From contig NZ_JAJAQI010000053.1 in assembly GCF_020523605.1 (NCBI RefSeq), forward strand, positions 1-33,530: a DNA stretch of 33,530 nt, in the 5' to 3' direction. The notes under the pieces are model-generated. The model saw nothing but the letters and a program-made list of their open reading frames with translations, was not told the origin of the DNA and did not search any database. The position numbers were made by a program, and so were the translations under genes. Of this stretch, positions 1-8,544 are shown piece by piece; positions within the stretch are counted from its first letter, which is position 1; each line of letters starts with the position of its first letter. The stretch is from Roseicella aerolata. Its GTDB lineage: Bacteria > Pseudomonadota > Alphaproteobacteria > Acetobacterales > Acetobacteraceae.

Positions 1-152
1 GGGTTCCCGGATGGGACGACGGACGGGGTCCCCAGCTCAGAAGCGGGCTCGGCCACCCAAGGCGTGCACGGGCTCCCGTCCATCGTCAGCCTCGCCGGCT
101 CACCGCCGGCTGCCAACTGAGAGATATAAGGGCGATGCGGCCCGGATGGCGG
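1..152. other. Left-edge intergenic DNA
   Basis: This stretch lies downstream of the AI-2E permease gene, which reads leftward and stops at 153. I see no convincing gene, RNA or repeat in it; the short open frames have no recognisable protein features. A gene beginning further left may continue outside the window. Confidence 0.4.
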
Positions 153-1190
153 TCACCCCTCCCCGGGATCCCGGCCCGAGAGCAGCTCCGCCACCCAGCG
201 GCTGCCCTCGAACTCCTCGCACAGGGTCAGCACGGCGATCAGCGCCGGCACGCCGATGAAGGCGCCGGGAATGCCCCAGAGCAGGGCGCCGAGGAAGACC
301 GCAACCAGCACCATGAAGGGCGAGAGGGCAAGCCGCGCGCCCGCCAGCCGCGGCTCCAGATAGCTGCCGGAGAGGAACTGGATGGCCTGCAGCGCGAGGA
401 AGACCGCGACCGCCGCCTGCCAGGTGCCGAATTGCAGCGCGGCGAAGAAGGTGGGGAACAGGGTGGCGAGCAGCGAGCCGAGAAAGGGAATGTAGTTCAG
501 CACGAAGGCGATCACGCCCCACTCCGCCGCCAGCTCCAGCCCCGCCAGCCAGGCAAAGGCCCAGACCGCGAGGCCCGTGGCGAGGCTCATCACGGTGCGC
601 ACCAGCATATAAGCGCGCAGCTTTGCCGCTGTCCGCCCCGCAGCGCGCAGCAGGGCGGACAGCGCCGGGCGATCCCGCCCCAGCCGTGCGAGCTGGCGGC
701 GCGTCACCTCGACCTCGAGCAGGCCGAGGATGACGAAGACCAGCGTGAGGCCGAGGAAGCTGACGACGCCCTGGAGCTGCAGGATCACCGCCTGCGCGAT
801 GCGGACGAGCTGGCGGGTGTCGAACTGCTCCGAAAGCGCTGCCGTGGCGACCCCGCGTTCCTCCAGCCAGTCCAGGTTCCGCGCGTAGAGGAGCTGCAAT
901 TGCCCCGCCTCGGCGATCACCCAGCGCGCCACGCGGCCGAAGCCCCAGCCGATGGCGAGAGAGAGGACGACCAGCACCGCCAGCACGACCAGGACGGTGG
1001 CCAGCAGCGCCGCTGCCTGCGGCACCCGGGCCTGCGCCGCGCGATGCACCGGCCAGGCGAGGGCGATGGCGAAGAGCGCAAAGGCCACGGGCGCCAGGAC
1101 CGCCTCCGCCCAGTGCAGCGCGCCCGCCGTGAGGATCGCGGCGCAGAGTCCCAGCATCCGCCGCGGCCCCTGCCCCGTCATCCCGCCCAT
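153..1190 (-). CDS. AI-2E family transporter (PerM-like permease)
   Basis: A predicted inner-membrane protein of 345 aa with the pattern of the AI-2E/PerM family: two hydrophobic segments near the N-terminus, a central soluble stretch (about residues 85-140), then several membrane segments. The C-terminal half has the family-typical stretches NYIPFLGSLLAT, SGSYLEPRLAG and GIPGAFIGVP. Family members export small molecules or ions (AI-2 for TqsA; Na+/H+ exchange has been proposed for others), so the substrate cannot be read from sequence. The open frame extends upstream to 1400, but ATG 1190 has a good AGGGGGA ribosome site about 6 bases ahead and starts just before the first membrane segment. 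It is divergent from the hydrolase gene at 1283, so the 92-bp gap should hold both promoters. Confidence 0.85.
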   Translation of the reverse strand: MGGMTGQGPRRMLGLCAAILTAGALHWAEAVLAPVAFALFAIALAWPVHRAAQARVPQAAALLATVLVVLAVLVVLSLAIGWGFGRVARWVIAEAGQLQLLYARNLDWLEERGVATAALSEQFDTRQLVRIAQAVILQLQGVVSFLGLTLVFVILGLLEVEVTRRQLARLGRDRPALSALLRAAGRTAAKLRAYMLVRTVMSLATGLAVWAFAWLAGLELAAEWGVIAFVLNYIPFLGSLLATLFPTFFAALQFGTWQAAVAVFLALQAIQFLSGSYLEPRLAGARLALSPFMVLVAVFLGALLWGIPGAFIGVPALIAVLTLCEEFEGSRWVAELLSGRDPGEG

Positions 1191-1282
1191 GCCAGTCCCC
1201 CTGTTGCGGTGGCAGGCCCGGCCAGCCGCCGCGGCGGCGCAACCCATCGGCCGTGCGGGCGGGATCTGCGCAGGCGAACCGG

Positions 1283-2749
1283 ATGATGCGCCTGCCGTCC
1301 TTCCTCCGCCGCCTGCCGCGCCGGATCGCCCTGCTCGCGGCGGCACTCGCCCTCGTGCTGCTGGCGCTGCGCGTCTGGGACACCCAGCGTGGCCCGCCAC
1401 TGCGCCCCTGGCACCTGGTGGTGCCGGAGGAGCTGCGCGCCGAGGCGATCGATGCCGCCGACTGGCCCGCCTATCTCGCGGCGGAGGAGGCTGCCTTCGC
1501 CACGGTGCGGGCCGAGGTGACCGGCGCGCTGGAGCCCGAGGACCGCATCCCCGCCAACCGCTACTTCGCCGGCAGCCCGCTGCATCCCGCCCGCTTCGCG
1601 CGGGACTGGAACCGCTCCTTCGTGCTGGAGCCGGCCGGCGAGCCGCAGGGCGCCGTCGTCCTGCTGCACGGGCTGACCGACACGCCCTTCAGCCTGCGCC
1701 ATGTCGGGGCGCGCTATGCGGAGCGCGGCTGGGTCGCGATCGGCATCCGGCTGCCGGCGCACGGCACCGTGCCGGCGGCGCTGACCGACGTGACCTGGGA
1801 GGACTGGCTGGCCGCGACGCGGCTGGCGGTGCGGGAGGCGCGGCGGCGCCTGGGGCCGGAGCGGCCGCTGCATGTCGTCGGCTTTTCGAACGGCGGCGCG
1901 CTCGCGGTGAAATACGCGCTGGACGCGGCGGAGGATCCACGCCTGCCGCGGCCGGACCGCCTGGTGCTGGTCTCGCCCATGGTGGGCATCACCGCCTTCG
2001 CCCGCTTCGCCGGCCTGGCGGCGCTGCCGGCCCTGCTGCCGCGCTTCGCCAAGGCCGCCTGGCTCGGCATCCTGCCCGAGTTCATCCCCTTCAAGTACAA
2101 CTCCTTCCCGGTCAACGGCGCGCGGCAGTCGCACCGGCTGACCATGGCGCTGCAGGCGCAGCTGCAACGGCAGGCGGCGGAGGGGCGGCTGGCGCGGCTC
2201 CCGCCGATGCTCACCTTCCAGTCGGTGGTGGATTTCACGGTCAGCACGCGCGCCGTGGTCGCGGCGCTGTACGAGAGGCTGCCGGCGCAGGGCAGCGAGC
2301 TGGTGCTGTTCGACATCAACCGCAACGCCAAGCTCGGGCCGCTGCTGACGCCGGCGACGGAAGCGGCGCTGGAGCGGCTGCTGCCGCCCGCCCCGCGGCA
2401 CTGGCGCGCCACGATCGTCACCAATGCCGGCCCGGGCCAGGACGCGGTGCTGGAGCGCAGCACCGAGGGCGGCGGGACGGAGGAGCGGGTGCGACCTCTC
2501 GACCTTGCCTGGCCGCGGGAGATCTATTCGCTCTCGCATGTCGCGCTGCCCTTCCCGGTGACGGATGGTCTCTACGGCCTCGATCCGGACCCGGCCGAGG
2601 CCTATGGCGTCCAGCTCGGCGCCCTCGCGCCGCGCGGGGAGCGCGGGGTGCTCGCCATCGCGCCGGACGCGCTGCTCCGCCTCAGCTCCAACCCCTTCTT
2701 CCCCTATCTGCTCGCCCGCATCGAGGAGGCGATCGGGCCGGCGCCATGA
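1283..2749 (+). CDS. Membrane-anchored alpha/beta hydrolase
   Basis: A 488-aa protein with an N-terminal basic patch and a single hydrophobic segment (about residues 14-30), suggesting a signal anchor with the enzyme on the periplasmic side. The alpha/beta-hydrolase core is visible: the oxyanion HG motif (LLHGLTDTP, about residue 128), a nucleophile elbow GFSNGG with Ser about residue 202, and a late histidine (SLSHVALPF), a candidate for the triad. The fold resembles serine aminopeptidase/lysophospholipase-type hydrolases; the substrate is unknown. The protein is longer than a minimal hydrolase because of roughly 120 N-terminal residues and an extended C-terminal half. Two adjacent ATGs (1283, 1286) precede the hydrophobic segment; a GTG at 1253 is the alternative start. 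The RND genes begin 148 bp downstream. Confidence 0.78.
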   Translation: MMRLPSFLRRLPRRIALLAAALALVLLALRVWDTQRGPPLRPWHLVVPEELRAEAIDAADWPAYLAAEEAAFATVRAEVTGALEPEDRIPANRYFAGSPLHPARFARDWNRSFVLEPAGEPQGAVVLLHGLTDTPFSLRHVGARYAERGWVAIGIRLPAHGTVPAALTDVTWEDWLAATRLAVREARRRLGPERPLHVVGFSNGGALAVKYALDAAEDPRLPRPDRLVLVSPMVGITAFARFAGLAALPALLPRFAKAAWLGILPEFIPFKYNSFPVNGARQSHRLTMALQAQLQRQAAEGRLARLPPMLTFQSVVDFTVSTRAVVAALYERLPAQGSELVLFDINRNAKLGPLLTPATEAALERLLPPAPRHWRATIVTNAGPGQDAVLERSTEGGGTEERVRPLDLAWPREIYSLSHVALPFPVTDGLYGLDPDPAEAYGVQLGALAPRGERGVLAIAPDALLRLSSNPFFPYLLARIEEAIGPAP

Positions 2750-2897
2750 GCCTGCGGCGATTTGGGATGGATGGCGCAGGGCCGGGACGGGCAGCCGATC
2801 CCGATGCGCGCCCCGGCCGGTAATCTGCCGGCGGAGGGGGATCACGCGACGCCTGCCGCGGCCGTGCCGGCCGCCCCCCGCGGGAGTGGAGACGTGC

Positions 2898-4019
2898 ATG
2901 TGCCGCCCGAACCAGCCGGCGAGGTGCGTGAGCAGCCTGCGCCGCGGTGCCGCGCTGGGCGTCCTGCTGCCGGGGCTGCTCGCCGCCTGCGACGAGGCCG
3001 CGCCGCCGCCGGTGGTCGAGCCGCGGCCGGTGCGCGTCACCTCCGTCGCCCCCCGCAGCGGCGGCGACGTGGTCTCGCTCACCGGCACGGTCGAGGCCGA
3101 GACCCAGGTCAGCCTTGCCTTCCGCATCGACGGTCGCATGGTGGAACGCCCGGTCAATGTCGGCGACCGGATCGCTGCCGGCCAGGTGGTGGCGCGGCTG
3201 GACCGGACCAATGAGGAGAACGCGCTGCGCGCCGCCCGCGCCGAGCAGGCGGCCGCCCGCGCCCGGCTGGCCGAGGCCCGTAACAACTACCAGCGGCAGC
3301 GCGAGCTGCTGCAGACCGGGTTCACCACCCGCGTGCGCTACGACGAGGCGACGCGGATGCTGCGCGGCGCGGAATCCACGCTCGATGCCGCGCAGGCGCA
3401 GGTGAACATCGCCGAGACGCGGCTCGGCTACACCGACCTCGTCGCCGATGCCGGCGGCGTGGTGACCGCCCGCGGCGCCGAGCCGGGGGAGGTGGTGCAG
3501 CCCGGCCGCATGATCGTGCAGGTGGCACGGGAGGGCGGGCGCGATGCCGTCTTCGATGTCCCGCCCGCCCTCAAGGACCAGGCGCCGGCCGACCCGGTGG
3601 TCGAGGTGGCGCTCACCATGGATCCGGCGGTGCGCGCCGAAGGACGGGTGCGCGAGGTCTCGCCGCAGGCCGACCCGGTGACCGGCACCTTCCGCGTCCG
3701 CGTCGGCCTCGCCGAGCCGCCGGCCGCGATGCGGCTCGGCTCGACCGTCACCGGCCGGATGGAACTCGGCGGCGGGGGCGCGATCGAGATTCCCGCCTCG
3801 GCCCTGACGCGGGCGCAGCAGCAGCCGGCCGTCTGGGTGGTGGACCCGGCGGCGCAGACCGTCGCGCTGCGGCCGGTGGAGGTGCTGCGCTTCGATCCCG
3901 CCCGTGTCGTGGTCGGCGGCGGGCTGGAGGCCGGCGACATCGTGGTCACGGCCGGCGTGCAGGCGCTCCGGCCGGGGCAGCGGGTCCGGCTGCTGGGCGG
4001 GCAGAGCGCCGCGCGATGA
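2898..4019 (+). CDS. RND efflux periplasmic adaptor (membrane fusion lipoprotein)
   Basis: A 373-aa HlyD/AcrA-type adaptor that would link the inner-membrane pump encoded next to an outer-membrane channel. It starts with a lipoprotein signal peptide ending in LLAAC (Cys31 the likely lipidated residue). Domains follow in normal order: first lipoyl half (about residues 65-100), an alpha-hairpin coiled coil rich in Ala/Arg/Glu (about 105-165), second lipoyl half (TRLGYTDLVADAGGVVTARGAEPGEVV), beta-barrel (about 205-290) and membrane-proximal domain. ATG 2898 has GGAG six bases upstream; GTG 2928 with GAGG ahead is a possible alternative that would still keep the signal. The stop overlaps the pump start by 4 bp, so the two are translationally coupled. 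No outer-membrane factor gene is present, so a TolC-like partner must come from elsewhere. Confidence 0.92.
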   Translation: MCRPNQPARCVSSLRRGAALGVLLPGLLAACDEAAPPPVVEPRPVRVTSVAPRSGGDVVSLTGTVEAETQVSLAFRIDGRMVERPVNVGDRIAAGQVVARLDRTNEENALRAARAEQAAARARLAEARNNYQRQRELLQTGFTTRVRYDEATRMLRGAESTLDAAQAQVNIAETRLGYTDLVADAGGVVTARGAEPGEVVQPGRMIVQVAREGGRDAVFDVPPALKDQAPADPVVEVALTMDPAVRAEGRVREVSPQADPVTGTFRVRVGLAEPPAAMRLGSTVTGRMELGGGGAIEIPASALTRAQQQPAVWVVDPAAQTVALRPVEVLRFDPARVVVGGGLEAGDIVVTAGVQALRPGQRVRLLGGQSAAR

Positions 4020-7000
4020 TCGGCCCCAACCTCTCGGCCATCGCGCTGAGCCGGCGGTCACTGGTCGTCTACTTCATGATCGTCGCGGTCATCGCCGGCG
4101 GCCTCGCCTTCTTCCGGCTGGGCCGGAACGAGGACCCGGCCTTCACCTTCCGCACCATGGTGGTCCAGGCCGGCTGGCCCGGCGCCTCGGTCGAGGAGAC
4201 GCTGCTGCAGGTGACCGAGCGGCTGGAGCGCACGCTGCAGGAGGCACCGAACATCGACACGCTCCGCAGCTACACCGTCGCCGGCCAGGCCACGATCTTC
4301 GTGGACCTCAAGGGCTCGACCCCGCCCGCCGAGGTGACGGAGAGCTGGTACCAGGTGCGCAAGCGCGTCGCCGACATGCGCCATACCCTGCCGCAGGGCG
4401 TGATCGGCCCCGGCTTCAACGACGATTTCGGCGACACCTTCGGGATCATCTACGGCTTCACCGCCGACGGCTTCAGCCAGCGCGAGCTGCGAGACCATGT
4501 CGAGGCCGTCCGCTCCCGCCTGCTGAGGGTGCCGGACGTTTCCAAGATCGAGATCATCGGCGCGCAGGACGAGGTCATCTTCCTGGAATTCTCGACCGAG
4601 CGCCTGGCCGGCCTCGGCCTCAACTACCCCGCGCTGGTCGCCGCGCTGCAGGCGCAGAACCTGGTCCGGCCCGCTGGGCTGGTGCAGACGGGGCAGGAGC
4701 GCCTTTCCATCCGCGTCTCCGGCGCCTTCGGGACGGAGGCGGACATCCTCTCGGTCAATTTCTCCGCCGGCGGGCGCATGATCCGCCTCGGCGACATCGC
4801 CGAGGTCCGCCGCGGCACCGCCGACCCGCCGCAGCCGCTGTTCCGGGTGAACGGCGAGCCGGCCATCGGGCTCGGCATCGCAATGCGCGACGGCGGGGAC
4901 ATCCTGGCGCTCGGCGCGAATGTCCGGCGGGAGATGGCGGCGATCACGGCCGGGCTGCCGGTCGGCATCGAGCCAGTCCTGGTCGCCGACCAGGCGGTGA
5001 CGGTCGATACCGCCATCGGCGAGTTCACCGAGAGCCTGTGGCAGGCCATCCTCATCATCATCGTCTGCAGCTTCCTCAGCCTCGGCGTCCGGCCGGGCGC
5101 GGTGGTCGCTCTCTCCATCCCGCTCACGCTGTCGGTGGTCTTCCCGCTGATGGCGCTGGCCGGGATCGACCTGCAGCGGATCTCGCTCGGCGCCCTCATC
5201 ATCGCCCTCGCCCTGCTGGTGGACGACGCGATGACGACGATCGACGCCATGATGCGGCGCCTCGCCGCGGGCGACAGCAAGGTGCAGGCGGGCAGCTTCG
5301 CCTACCGGGCGCTCGCCGCGCCCATGCTGTCGGGCACGCTGGTCACCATCGCCGGTTTCGTCCCGATCGGCTTCGCCGCGAGTTCCGCCGGGGAATACAC
5401 CTTCTCCATCTTCGCGGTCGTCGGCATCACCCTGCTCGTCTCCTGGCTGGTCGCCGTGCTCTTCGCGCCGCTGCTCGGCGTCGCCATCCTGAAGGCGCCG
5501 GCGAGGACCAGGGCGGAGCCGGAGAAGCCGGGGCTGATGCTCAGGGCCTATACCGGCCTGCTGCTCGGCGCCATGCGCGCCCGCTGGCTCACCATCGCGC
5601 TGACCGTCGCGGCCTTCGTCGTCGCGCTCTGGGCGGTCCGATTCGTGCCGCAGCAATTCTTCCCCTCCTCCGACCGGCCGGAGCTGCTGGTGGACCTGAC
5701 GCTGCCGCAGAACGCCTCCATCCATGCCAGCGAGGCGGCAATGCAACGGCTGGACGCCGCGCTGGCGGAGGATCCGGATGTGGCGCGCTGGTCGGCCTAT
5801 GTCGGGCGCGGCGCCATCCGCTTCTACCTGCCGCTGAACGCGCAGCTCCCGAACCCCTTCTTCGCCCAGGCCGTGGTGGTAGCGAAGGACCTGGAGGCGC
5901 GGCAGCGCCTGCAGCCGAGGCTGGAGGTGCTGCTGGCGGAGGAATTCCCGGAAAGCGTCTCCCGCGTCTATCCGCTCGAGCTCGGCCCGCCGGTGGGCTG
6001 GCCGCTGCAGTACCGCGTGACCGGGCCGGAGGTGGAGACGGTGCGGGACATCGCCTTCCGCGTCGCCCAGGTCATGGCCGGCGATCCCGGCGCGCAGCAC
6101 GTGCATTTCGACTGGATGGAGCCGGCGCGGCAGCTCCGCGTCCGGGTGGACCAGGACCAGGCGCGGCAGCTCGGCCTCTCCTCGGCCAGCCTCGCCGCGG
6201 CGATGAACGCGGCGATCACCGGCACGGCGGTGACGCAAGTGCGGGACGACATCTACCTGGTCGATGTGGTGGCCCGCGCGACGGCCGAGCAGCGCCTCTC
6301 GATCGATACACTCCGCTCCCTGCAGGTGCCGGTGGCGGGCGGGCGCACGGTCGCCCTCGGCACCCTCGCCAGCTTCGAGTACGAGCAGGAATTCCCGCTC
6401 ATCTGGCGGCGGGACCGGGTGCCGACGCTGACCGTGCGGGCGGATGTGCGGCCGGGCGTGCTGCCCGAGGCCGTGGTCGACCGGCTGGCCGGGCCGGTCG
6501 CCGCCATCGGCGCCACGCTGCCGCAGGGCTTCACCGTGGAACTCGGCGGCATCGCCGAGGAGAGCGCGGCTTCCCGCGCCTCCGTGCTCGCGGTGGTGCC
6601 CCTGATGCTGGTCATCATGCTGACCGTGCTGATGGTGCAGTTGCAGAGCTTCCAGCGCCTCGGCCTGGTCATCGCGGTCCTGCCGCTCGGCGTCATCGGC
6701 GTGGTCGGGGCGCTGCTGCTCTTCGGCCGGCCGCTCGGCTTCGTCGCCATCCTCGGCGTCCTGGCGCTGCTCGGGATGATCGCGAAGAACGCCGTGATAC
6801 TCCTGGTGCAGATCGAGGCCGACCGGGCGGCGGGCCTGGCGGTCTGGGACGCGGTGGTGGCCGCCGCCTCCTCCCGCTTCCGGCCGATGATGCTGACGGC
6901 GATCTCCACCGTGTTCGGCATGATCCCGATCGCCCCGACCGTGTTCTGGGGGCCCATGGCCTTCGCCATCATGGGCGGATTGCTGGTGGCGACGCTGCTG

Positions 7001-7099
7001 ACGCTGGTCTTCCTGCCGACGCTCTACGTCACCTGGTTCGGCGCCCGCGCGCCGGACCGGAAGCGGGCGGCGGTGCCGGCGCCGGCGGGGGCGGGCTGA
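4016..7099 (+). CDS. RND family efflux transporter permease
   Basis: A 1027-aa inner-membrane proton-driven pump of the AcrB/MexF superfamily, full length for the family. The N-terminus (MIGPNLSAIALSRRSLVVYF) leads into TM1; a large periplasmic porter domain follows, then TM2-6, and the pattern repeats in the second half. The paired TM4 aspartates of the proton relay are present at about D403-D404 (ALLVDDAMTT). The second half ends in the membrane block with AKNAVILLVQIEAD. The NEDPAFTFRTMVVQA stretch near residue 38 is typical of the less-studied multidrug RND branch rather than of metal (CusA-type) pumps, which would show a methionine cluster. It overlaps the adaptor gene by 4 bp (ATGA) and is separated from the next gene by one base, making it part of a longer operon with the antiporter genes. 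Confidence 0.95.
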   Translation: MIGPNLSAIALSRRSLVVYFMIVAVIAGGLAFFRLGRNEDPAFTFRTMVVQAGWPGASVEETLLQVTERLERTLQEAPNIDTLRSYTVAGQATIFVDLKGSTPPAEVTESWYQVRKRVADMRHTLPQGVIGPGFNDDFGDTFGIIYGFTADGFSQRELRDHVEAVRSRLLRVPDVSKIEIIGAQDEVIFLEFSTERLAGLGLNYPALVAALQAQNLVRPAGLVQTGQERLSIRVSGAFGTEADILSVNFSAGGRMIRLGDIAEVRRGTADPPQPLFRVNGEPAIGLGIAMRDGGDILALGANVRREMAAITAGLPVGIEPVLVADQAVTVDTAIGEFTESLWQAILIIIVCSFLSLGVRPGAVVALSIPLTLSVVFPLMALAGIDLQRISLGALIIALALLVDDAMTTIDAMMRRLAAGDSKVQAGSFAYRALAAPMLSGTLVTIAGFVPIGFAASSAGEYTFSIFAVVGITLLVSWLVAVLFAPLLGVAILKAPARTRAEPEKPGLMLRAYTGLLLGAMRARWLTIALTVAAFVVALWAVRFVPQQFFPSSDRPELLVDLTLPQNASIHASEAAMQRLDAALAEDPDVARWSAYVGRGAIRFYLPLNAQLPNPFFAQAVVVAKDLEARQRLQPRLEVLLAEEFPESVSRVYPLELGPPVGWPLQYRVTGPEVETVRDIAFRVAQVMAGDPGAQHVHFDWMEPARQLRVRVDQDQARQLGLSSASLAAAMNAAITGTAVTQVRDDIYLVDVVARATAEQRLSIDTLRSLQVPVAGGRTVALGTLASFEYEQEFPLIWRRDRVPTLTVRADVRPGVLPEAVVDRLAGPVAAIGATLPQGFTVELGGIAEESAASRASVLAVVPLMLVIMLTVLMVQLQSFQRLGLVIAVLPLGVIGVVGALLLFGRPLGFVAILGVLALLGMIAKNAVILLVQIEADRAAGLAVWDAVVAAASSRFRPMMLTAISTVFGMIPIAPTVFWGPMAFAIMGGLLVATLLTLVFLPTLYVTWFGARAPDRKRAAVPAPAGAG

Positions 7100-7100
7100 G

Positions 7101-7289
7101 ATGCCGGCCGCCGGGCGCCTGGCCGGGGTCCTCGGCCTCTGCCTGGTCGCGCTCGGCCTGCTGCCCTTCGCCAGCGGCCTCGCCGAAGCGCTGAAGCCGG
7201 TCCTTGCCTGGGCGCTCGTCCTGCTCTCGGGCGGCACGGCGGCGCAGATGATCGCGGAGACGGCGCGCCAGGCGGAGCCGGAGGCATGA
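7101..7289 (+). CDS. Small two-helix membrane protein, unknown
   Basis: A 62-aa hydrophobic protein with two predicted membrane helices (about residues 6-26 and 32-50) joined by a short loop containing Glu and Lys, with a charged C-terminal tail. I do not recognise it. It is not a match to MnhF or MnhG, which have three helices and are longer. It is very likely real: it fills the space between the RND pump (one base gap) and the antiporter fusion gene (ATGA overlap), and its codon use matches its neighbours. It could be an accessory subunit of either machine. Confidence 0.65.
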   Translation: MPAAGRLAGVLGLCLVALGLLPFASGLAEALKPVLAWALVLLSGGTAAQMIAETARQAEPEA

Positions 7290-8227
7290 CAGCCTCCTGG
7301 CTGCTCGATGGCCTGGTCGCCGCCCTGGTGCTGGGCGCCGCGGCCTGGACGCTCGCCGCGCCCACGGCCGTCGCCGCGGTGGTCGGCTTCCTCGGCTTCG
7401 GCCTGCTGCTGACGCTGGCCTGGCTGCGGCTGGGCGCGGCGGAGGTGGCGATGGCCGAGGCGGCGATCGGGGTCGCGGCGACCGGCGTGATCCTGCTGCT
7501 GGCCGTGGTGCGGCTGCGCGGCGGCGCGGAGACGGTTTCCGCCGCGATGCCCGGCCGAGGCATGGTCGCGGCGGCCGGCCTGCTGGCGGGCGCGGTCGGG
7601 CTCGCCCTGGCGCTGGCCGTCCTTGCCCTGCCCGATCCCGCGCCCGGCCTCGCGGCGGAGGCGCTGGCGCGGCGCGGGGAAGCGGGGCTCGGCAATCCCG
7701 TCGCCGCGGTGCTGACGGGCTATCGCGGGCTCGACAGGCTGCTGGAATCGGTCGCGCTGGTCCTCGCCGTGCTCGCGGTCTGGTCCATGGCGCCGGACCG
7801 CCGCTGGGGCGGCATCCCGGGCCCGCGCTTCCCGCGGCAGGAAGACGGGCCGCTCGCCCTGCTGGCGCGGCTGCTGCCGCCGGTCGGCATCGTCGTCGGC
7901 ACCTACATCGCCTGGGTGGGGTCGGAGGCGCCGGGCGGGACAGTCCAGGGTGGCGCCATCCTTGCGGCCATGTGGGGGCTCGCCTGGGTCGCGGGCATCG
8001 TGCAGCCGCCCGCCATCGCCAGCCGCCCGGTGCGGCTCGCCCTGGTCGCCGGCCCGGCCGCCTTCCTGCTCGCCGGGCTCGCCGGCATGGCGCTGGCGGA
8101 GGGGTTCCTCGCTTGGCCGCCCGCCTTCGCCAGGCCGCTGATCCTGCTGGTCGAGGCCGCGATGACCCTCTCGGTCGCCGCGGCGCTCGCCCTGCTGGTC
8201 GCCGGCCCGCCGGAGCGCGCGGCATGA
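7286..8227 (+). CDS. Mrp-type antiporter fusion subunit (MbhD/DUF4040 + MbhE-like + MnhB)
   Basis: A 313-aa polytopic membrane protein combining parts that are often separate. Residues 1-80 look like DUF4040/MbhD (LAWLRLGAAEVAMAEAAIGV). Residues about 90-165 resemble the MbhE or MnhA C-terminal module, ending in YRGLDRLLESVALVLAVLAV. Residues about 190-310 are MnhB-like, with the APGGTVQGGAILAAMWGL signature (family form GHxxPGGGFQGG). In Mrp antiporters and membrane-bound hydrogenases these small subunits form the part of the membrane arm proposed to carry Na+ or other ions. It starts by overlapping the 62-aa gene by 4 bp and overlaps the next gene by 4 bp. The MnhB signature His is replaced (GSEAPGG instead of GHxxPGG). 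Confidence 0.82.
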   Translation: MTASWLLDGLVAALVLGAAAWTLAAPTAVAAVVGFLGFGLLLTLAWLRLGAAEVAMAEAAIGVAATGVILLLAVVRLRGGAETVSAAMPGRGMVAAAGLLAGAVGLALALAVLALPDPAPGLAAEALARRGEAGLGNPVAAVLTGYRGLDRLLESVALVLAVLAVWSMAPDRRWGGIPGPRFPRQEDGPLALLARLLPPVGIVVGTYIAWVGSEAPGGTVQGGAILAAMWGLAWVAGIVQPPAIASRPVRLALVAGPAAFLLAGLAGMALAEGFLAWPPAFARPLILLVEAAMTLSVAAALALLVAGPPERAA

Positions 8228-8544
8228 GCGCGACGCTGCCCTACGGCGTCACGGCCGCGGCGCTGATCGCGCTCGGCCTGTTCGGACTGGTCGCGCAGGC
8301 GGCGGTGCTGCGCAAGATCCTCGCCTGCAACCTGCTCGGCGGCGGCGTCTTCCTGCTCTTCGGCGTGGTGGCGCGGCGCGGCGCCACGGCGGCGGATGCA
8401 GTGCCGCAGGCCATCGTCATCACCGGCCTCGTCGTCGCCTTCGCCGCCACCGCGCTCGCCGTCGCCCTCGCGCTGCGGCTGCACCAGATCACCGGCGCGG
8501 CGACCATCGCCGGGGAACCCGAGAGCGGGCCGCGCGGCGAATGA
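8224..8544 (+). CDS. mnhC: Mrp/NuoK-like antiporter subunit C
   Basis: A 106-aa protein with three membrane helices, the size and layout of MnhC/MrpC and NuoK. Recognisable stretches are LRKILACNLLGGGVFLLF, corresponding to the conserved helix around the NuoK asparagine, and DAVPQAIVITGLVVAFAATALAVAL, the classic last helix of MnhC (family form DPLPQALVLTAIVI). It is predicted to sit next to the antiporter-like subunits in the membrane and take part in the charged-residue axis for ion movement. ATG 8224 overlaps the previous stop and the gene overlaps the following one, both by 4 bp, so order and co-expression are fixed by coupling. Confidence 0.9.
   Translation: MSATLPYGVTAAALIALGLFGLVAQAAVLRKILACNLLGGGVFLLFGVVARRGATAADAVPQAIVITGLVVAFAATALAVALALRLHQITGAATIAGEPESGPRGE

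Noticed and set aside
1178-3286. Long minus-strand open frame across the hydrolase and adaptor genes
   Set aside because: Composition is that of an antisense shadow and it covers two well-supported genes on the other strand.
4058-7237. Long minus-strand open frame opposite the RND pump (over 1000 codons)
   Set aside because: It is a by-product of GC-rich codon use. The translation is rich in His, Arg, Gly and Asp with no domain, and the opposite strand encodes a clear full-length RND protein.
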